From CAYQLT01 sp964418425 (GTDB taxonomy: Bacteria > Bacillota > Limnochordia > Limnochordales > Geochordaceae), in the NCBI GenBank assembly GCA_964418425.1, contig CAYQLT010000039.1, positions 1 through 23,721 of the forward strand: 23,721 nt of DNA, read 5' to 3'. The position numbers and the translations under genes were made by a program. Positions 22,734-23,721 of this stretch are shown here, piece by piece (within the stretch, counting starts at the first letter, position 1; every line of letters begins with the position of its first letter). A model generated the notes under the pieces. That model was not told where the DNA came from and made no database searches. It saw nothing but the letters and a program-made list of their open reading frames with translations.

Positions 22734-23002
22734 TGCCGACTCGATCGTCCTCCCTTGCAGAATGGGCAACCGCCGGTGGACCCGCCGCAGGCCGCTGCCA
22801 AACGTACGACCGGCCTTCGGGGCAAGGCCCGGGCCGCCACCCGACCTGGCCGACGGCTTCTGCAAGCGCCCGGCTGGCCGCCCCATAGTATAGCACAGAC
22901 GAATTTAACCTGCTTAACTATCTCCCGGAGGAAGGCCCATCGACGCGGCGAAACTCGACGGCGTGGCGCCACGCCAGGCAGGGATGGGGAGCGGGACGGC
23001 TC
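22734..23002. promoter_or_regulatory. Divergent promoter region of the suf operon and zinc-ribbon gene
   Basis: This 269-bp spacer contains the most AT-rich island in the window (about 22885-22922). For sufC on the minus strand there is a -10 TATACT (22887-22892); the best -35 is TTAAGC (22912-22917) with a long 19-bp spacer. The island contains the direct repeat TTAAC-N4-TTAAC on the plus strand, a possible regulator site. The inferred sufC leader is near 150 nt. A strong but unused ribosome-site sequence, GGAGGAAGG (22927-22935), points along the plus strand. I see no IscR or SufR consensus. Confidence 0.5.
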
Positions 23003-23721
23003 GTGAACACACAGCCGGGGCCCGGCGATCTCGATCGGCTCTGGCAGCTCCAGCTCCTGGATGCCGAGATCTCCAAGGTTCGCCAGCAGCTGGAGGGGCA
23101 CCCCTTGCGCGCCGAACTCGGACGCCGGCAGGCCGAGCTGGCCGAGGTGGAGCGGCGGACGGGCGAACTCGAACAGCGCGTGCGGGAGCTTCGACGGCGG
23201 GTGCGCCAGGGGGAGCTGGAGCTTCGGGCGCTGCAGGACCAGATCGGGGCTCTCGAGCGCCGCCTGTTTGGGGGCCAGACCAGCCATCCCAAAGAGCTTC
23301 AGTCCTTGCAGACCCGGCTGGAGCAGGACCGCCGGCAGCTGGGGGAGCTGGAGGATCAGGTCCTGCAGGCGATGCTGGAGCAGGATCAATGCCAGGCAGA
23401 GTTCCAAAAGCTCAGCGAGCGACGGCGGCAGCTGCAGGAGGAGGTTGAGCAGGCCGCGCGGCGGTGGGCGGCCGCGGAGCAGGAGCTGCTGGCCGCCCGG
23501 GGTCAGCTGGAGGCCCGTCACCAGGAGGTGGCCGGACAGATCGCCCAGCCGACCTGGCTCAACCGCTACCTGAGGCTTCGGGAGGCCAAGCAGGGCCGGG
23601 CGGTCAGCCCGGTGGAGGAGGACCGATGCGGAGCCTGCGGGGTTCCGCTTCCCACGCTGCTGCTGGAGGCGCTGCGCCGGCGGGACAGGCTGGTGGCCTG
23701 CGAGATCTGCGGGCGGATCCT
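23003..23721 (+). CDS. Coiled-coil protein with C-terminal C4 zinc ribbon, partial
   Basis: The gene begins at GTG 23003, about 11 nt after GGGGAG, and runs off the right edge after 239 codons. About residues 8-190 form a long coiled coil rich in Gln, Glu, Arg and Leu, opening 'DRLWQLQLLDAEISKVRQQL'. The end has paired cysteines, 'DRCGACGVPLP' and 'ACEICGRIL', the C4-type zinc ribbon (zf-RING_7). This architecture matches the YqfO/Nif3-neighbour and chlamydial CdsZ-type family, whose members are thought to bind nucleic acid or act as adaptors; the general function is unsettled. It is divergent from sufC. Only a few residues should be missing. Confidence 0.88.
   Translation, partial: MNTQPGPGDLDRLWQLQLLDAEISKVRQQLEGHPLRAELGRRQAELAEVERRTGELEQRVRELRRRVRQGELELRALQDQIGALERRLFGGQTSHPKELQSLQTRLEQDRRQLGELEDQVLQAMLEQDQCQAEFQKLSERRRQLQEEVEQAARRWAAAEQELLAARGQLEARHQEVAGQIAQPTWLNRYLRLREAKQGRAVSPVEEDRCGACGVPLPTLLLEALRRRDRLVACEICGRI

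Noticed and set aside
22963..23448. A 161-codon open frame overlapping the zinc-ribbon gene, preceded by GGAGGAAGG
   Set aside because: The other frame encodes a clear coiled coil with C4 zinc ribbon; this frame gives Ala/Gly/Arg-rich shadow sequence.

Overview
The window is about 24 kb of very GC-rich bacterial chromosome. Its gene order is typical of Bacillota (Firmicutes): yebC-ruvC-ruvA-ruvB, recO, glyQ-glyS, ppdK, dnaG, rpoD (sigA). High GC with this order suggests a deep-branching high-GC lineage such as Limnochordia, Symbiobacteriia or Thermaerobacter-type organisms; the lineage is an inference. Two runs of exactly 100 N, each flanked by the same 55 bp on both sides, show a draft and probably metagenome-derived scaffold. 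Both gaps fall inside real genes (glyS and dnaG) that become continuous once the artefact is collapsed.

Layout. 1-3881 (+): end of yebC, the Holliday-junction genes ruvC, ruvA and ruvB, a small DUF2905 membrane protein, recO, and a DUF4342 protein overlapping the end of recO. A near-consensus sigma-A promoter at 3942-3970 starts the next block, 4085-13434 (+): glycyl-tRNA synthetase alpha and beta, pyruvate phosphate dikinase, a GC-rich hairpin, primase and the housekeeping sigma factor. A CAU-anticodon tRNA (13575-13649) and a small aromatic/coiled-coil protein follow.

14036-17259 (-) is an accessory three-gene unit: a membrane sensor histidine kinase, an OmpR-family response regulator that appears to start at CTG, and a secreted protein built of three related beta-rich repeats. 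The 143 bp in front of the secreted-protein gene carries a roughly helically phased array of CGGG(G)AA boxes, a plausible binding array for the adjacent regulator. This is the least familiar system in the window.

17420-18564 is a small extracytoplasmic copper module: a CueP-family protein (+) converging on a type-1 cupredoxin (-), with a strong shared hairpin between them. cueP is divergent from the histidine kinase gene.

18809-22733 (-) is a SUF iron-sulfur cluster operon in the order sufC-sufD-sufS-sufU, without the usual sufB. It fires from an AT-rich intergenic island shared with a divergent coiled-coil/C4 zinc-ribbon gene that runs off the end of the window.

I see no insertion sequence, prophage, CRISPR array or rRNA.
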